From the NCBI GenBank assembly GCA_011088215.1, contig JAALKD010000024.1, forward strand, positions 1-46,767: a stretch of DNA of 46,767 nt, in the 5' to 3' direction. The number at the start of each line of letters is the position of its first letter. Within the stretch, counting starts at the first letter, position 1. Source of the stretch: Sphingomonadales bacterium. GTDB lineage: Bacteria > Pseudomonadota > Alphaproteobacteria > Sphingomonadales > Kordiimonadaceae. Shown here piece by piece: positions 46,694-46,767 of this stretch. The notes under the pieces were generated by a model. That model was not told where the DNA came from, made no database searches, and saw nothing but the letters and a program-made list of their open reading frames with translations. Made by a program: the position numbers and the translations under genes.

Positions 46694-46767
46694 TTAAGTG
46701 TTCCGTTCGTGGATTAGGCGCAGGCCCTCTAAAGTCAACTCACCGGCTACCTGATCGATAGCGTCGG
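46694..46767 (-). CDS. coaX: Type III pantothenate kinase, C-terminal end (cut by window edge)
   Basis: Only the last 24 codons are inside: DAIDQVAGELTLEGLRLIHE and RNT before TAA. The ending L-T-L-x-G-L-x-L-I-H-x-R-N is typical of alphaproteobacterial CoaX, and coaX-rnj is the usual order. It would phosphorylate pantothenate for coenzyme A. With so little sequence the call leans on the neighbour. Confidence 0.7.
   Translation of the reverse strand, partial: DAIDQVAGELTLEGLRLIHERNT

Overview
The window is a 46.8 kb stretch of core chromosome from an alphaproteobacterium with moderate GC. Three things point there: the gene order (lexA-comEC-gltX-gltA ... fabZ-bamA-rseP-dxr-cdsA-uppS-frr-pyrH-tsf-rpsB; trpGDC-moaC-moeA), a pyruvate dehydrogenase E1-beta with an N-terminal lipoyl domain, and a GAAC-N7-GAAC SOS box at lexA. 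A marine, SAR116-like or Rhodospirillales-like lineage is possible, but that is a guess. I see no prophage, insertion sequence, CRISPR array, tRNA or rRNA. Nearly all of the sequence is housekeeping genes.

Layout. 1-3.8 kb (minus strand): eno, an unknown gene under a perfect palindrome, ftsB, pdhA and the 5' end of pdhB. 3.95-6.3 kb: a secreted M20 peptidase and, convergent to it, a secreted protein of unknown function. 6.4-9.4 kb (minus): tpiA, secG, pyrG. 9.65-18.3 kb (plus): ppiD-trpE, then trpG-trpD-trpC-moaC-moeA. A convergent divergent-polysaccharide-deacetylase gene sits between trpE and trpG. 18.4-24.2 kb: autoregulated lexA, comEC on the other strand, gltX and gltA. 24.2-35.8 kb (minus): rpsB-tsf, then pyrH-frr-uppS-cdsA-dxr-rseP-bamA-skp-fabZ, which links translation, isoprenoid and phospholipid synthesis, and outer-membrane biogenesis. 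35.8-46.8 kb (minus): the 3' end of coaX, rnj-mce-DUF1467; proS-lolC-lolD; a DUF1761 gene; dnaE-nudix.

Most notable. (1) pyrG, otherwise full length and well conserved, carries an in-frame TGA exactly at the codon of the catalytic glutaminase cysteine (codon 380, normally G-I-C-L-G). UGA is an ordinary stop elsewhere in the window. The options are a selenocysteine amidotransferase, a nonsense mutation that makes the enzyme ammonia-dependent or split, or a sequence error. (2) The usual lpxD and lpxA-lpxI-lpxB genes are absent from both sides of fabZ while the flanking order is kept, so lipid A genes have been lost or moved. (3) skp/ompH has a C-terminal frameshift. It is also a caution about sequence accuracy when judging pyrG. 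(4) A promoter-like and terminator-bounded gene-free stretch at about 44.07-44.31 kb may encode a small RNA. (5) Ribosomal protein S2 carries a histone-H1-like Lys/Ala/Pro tail of about 100 residues.
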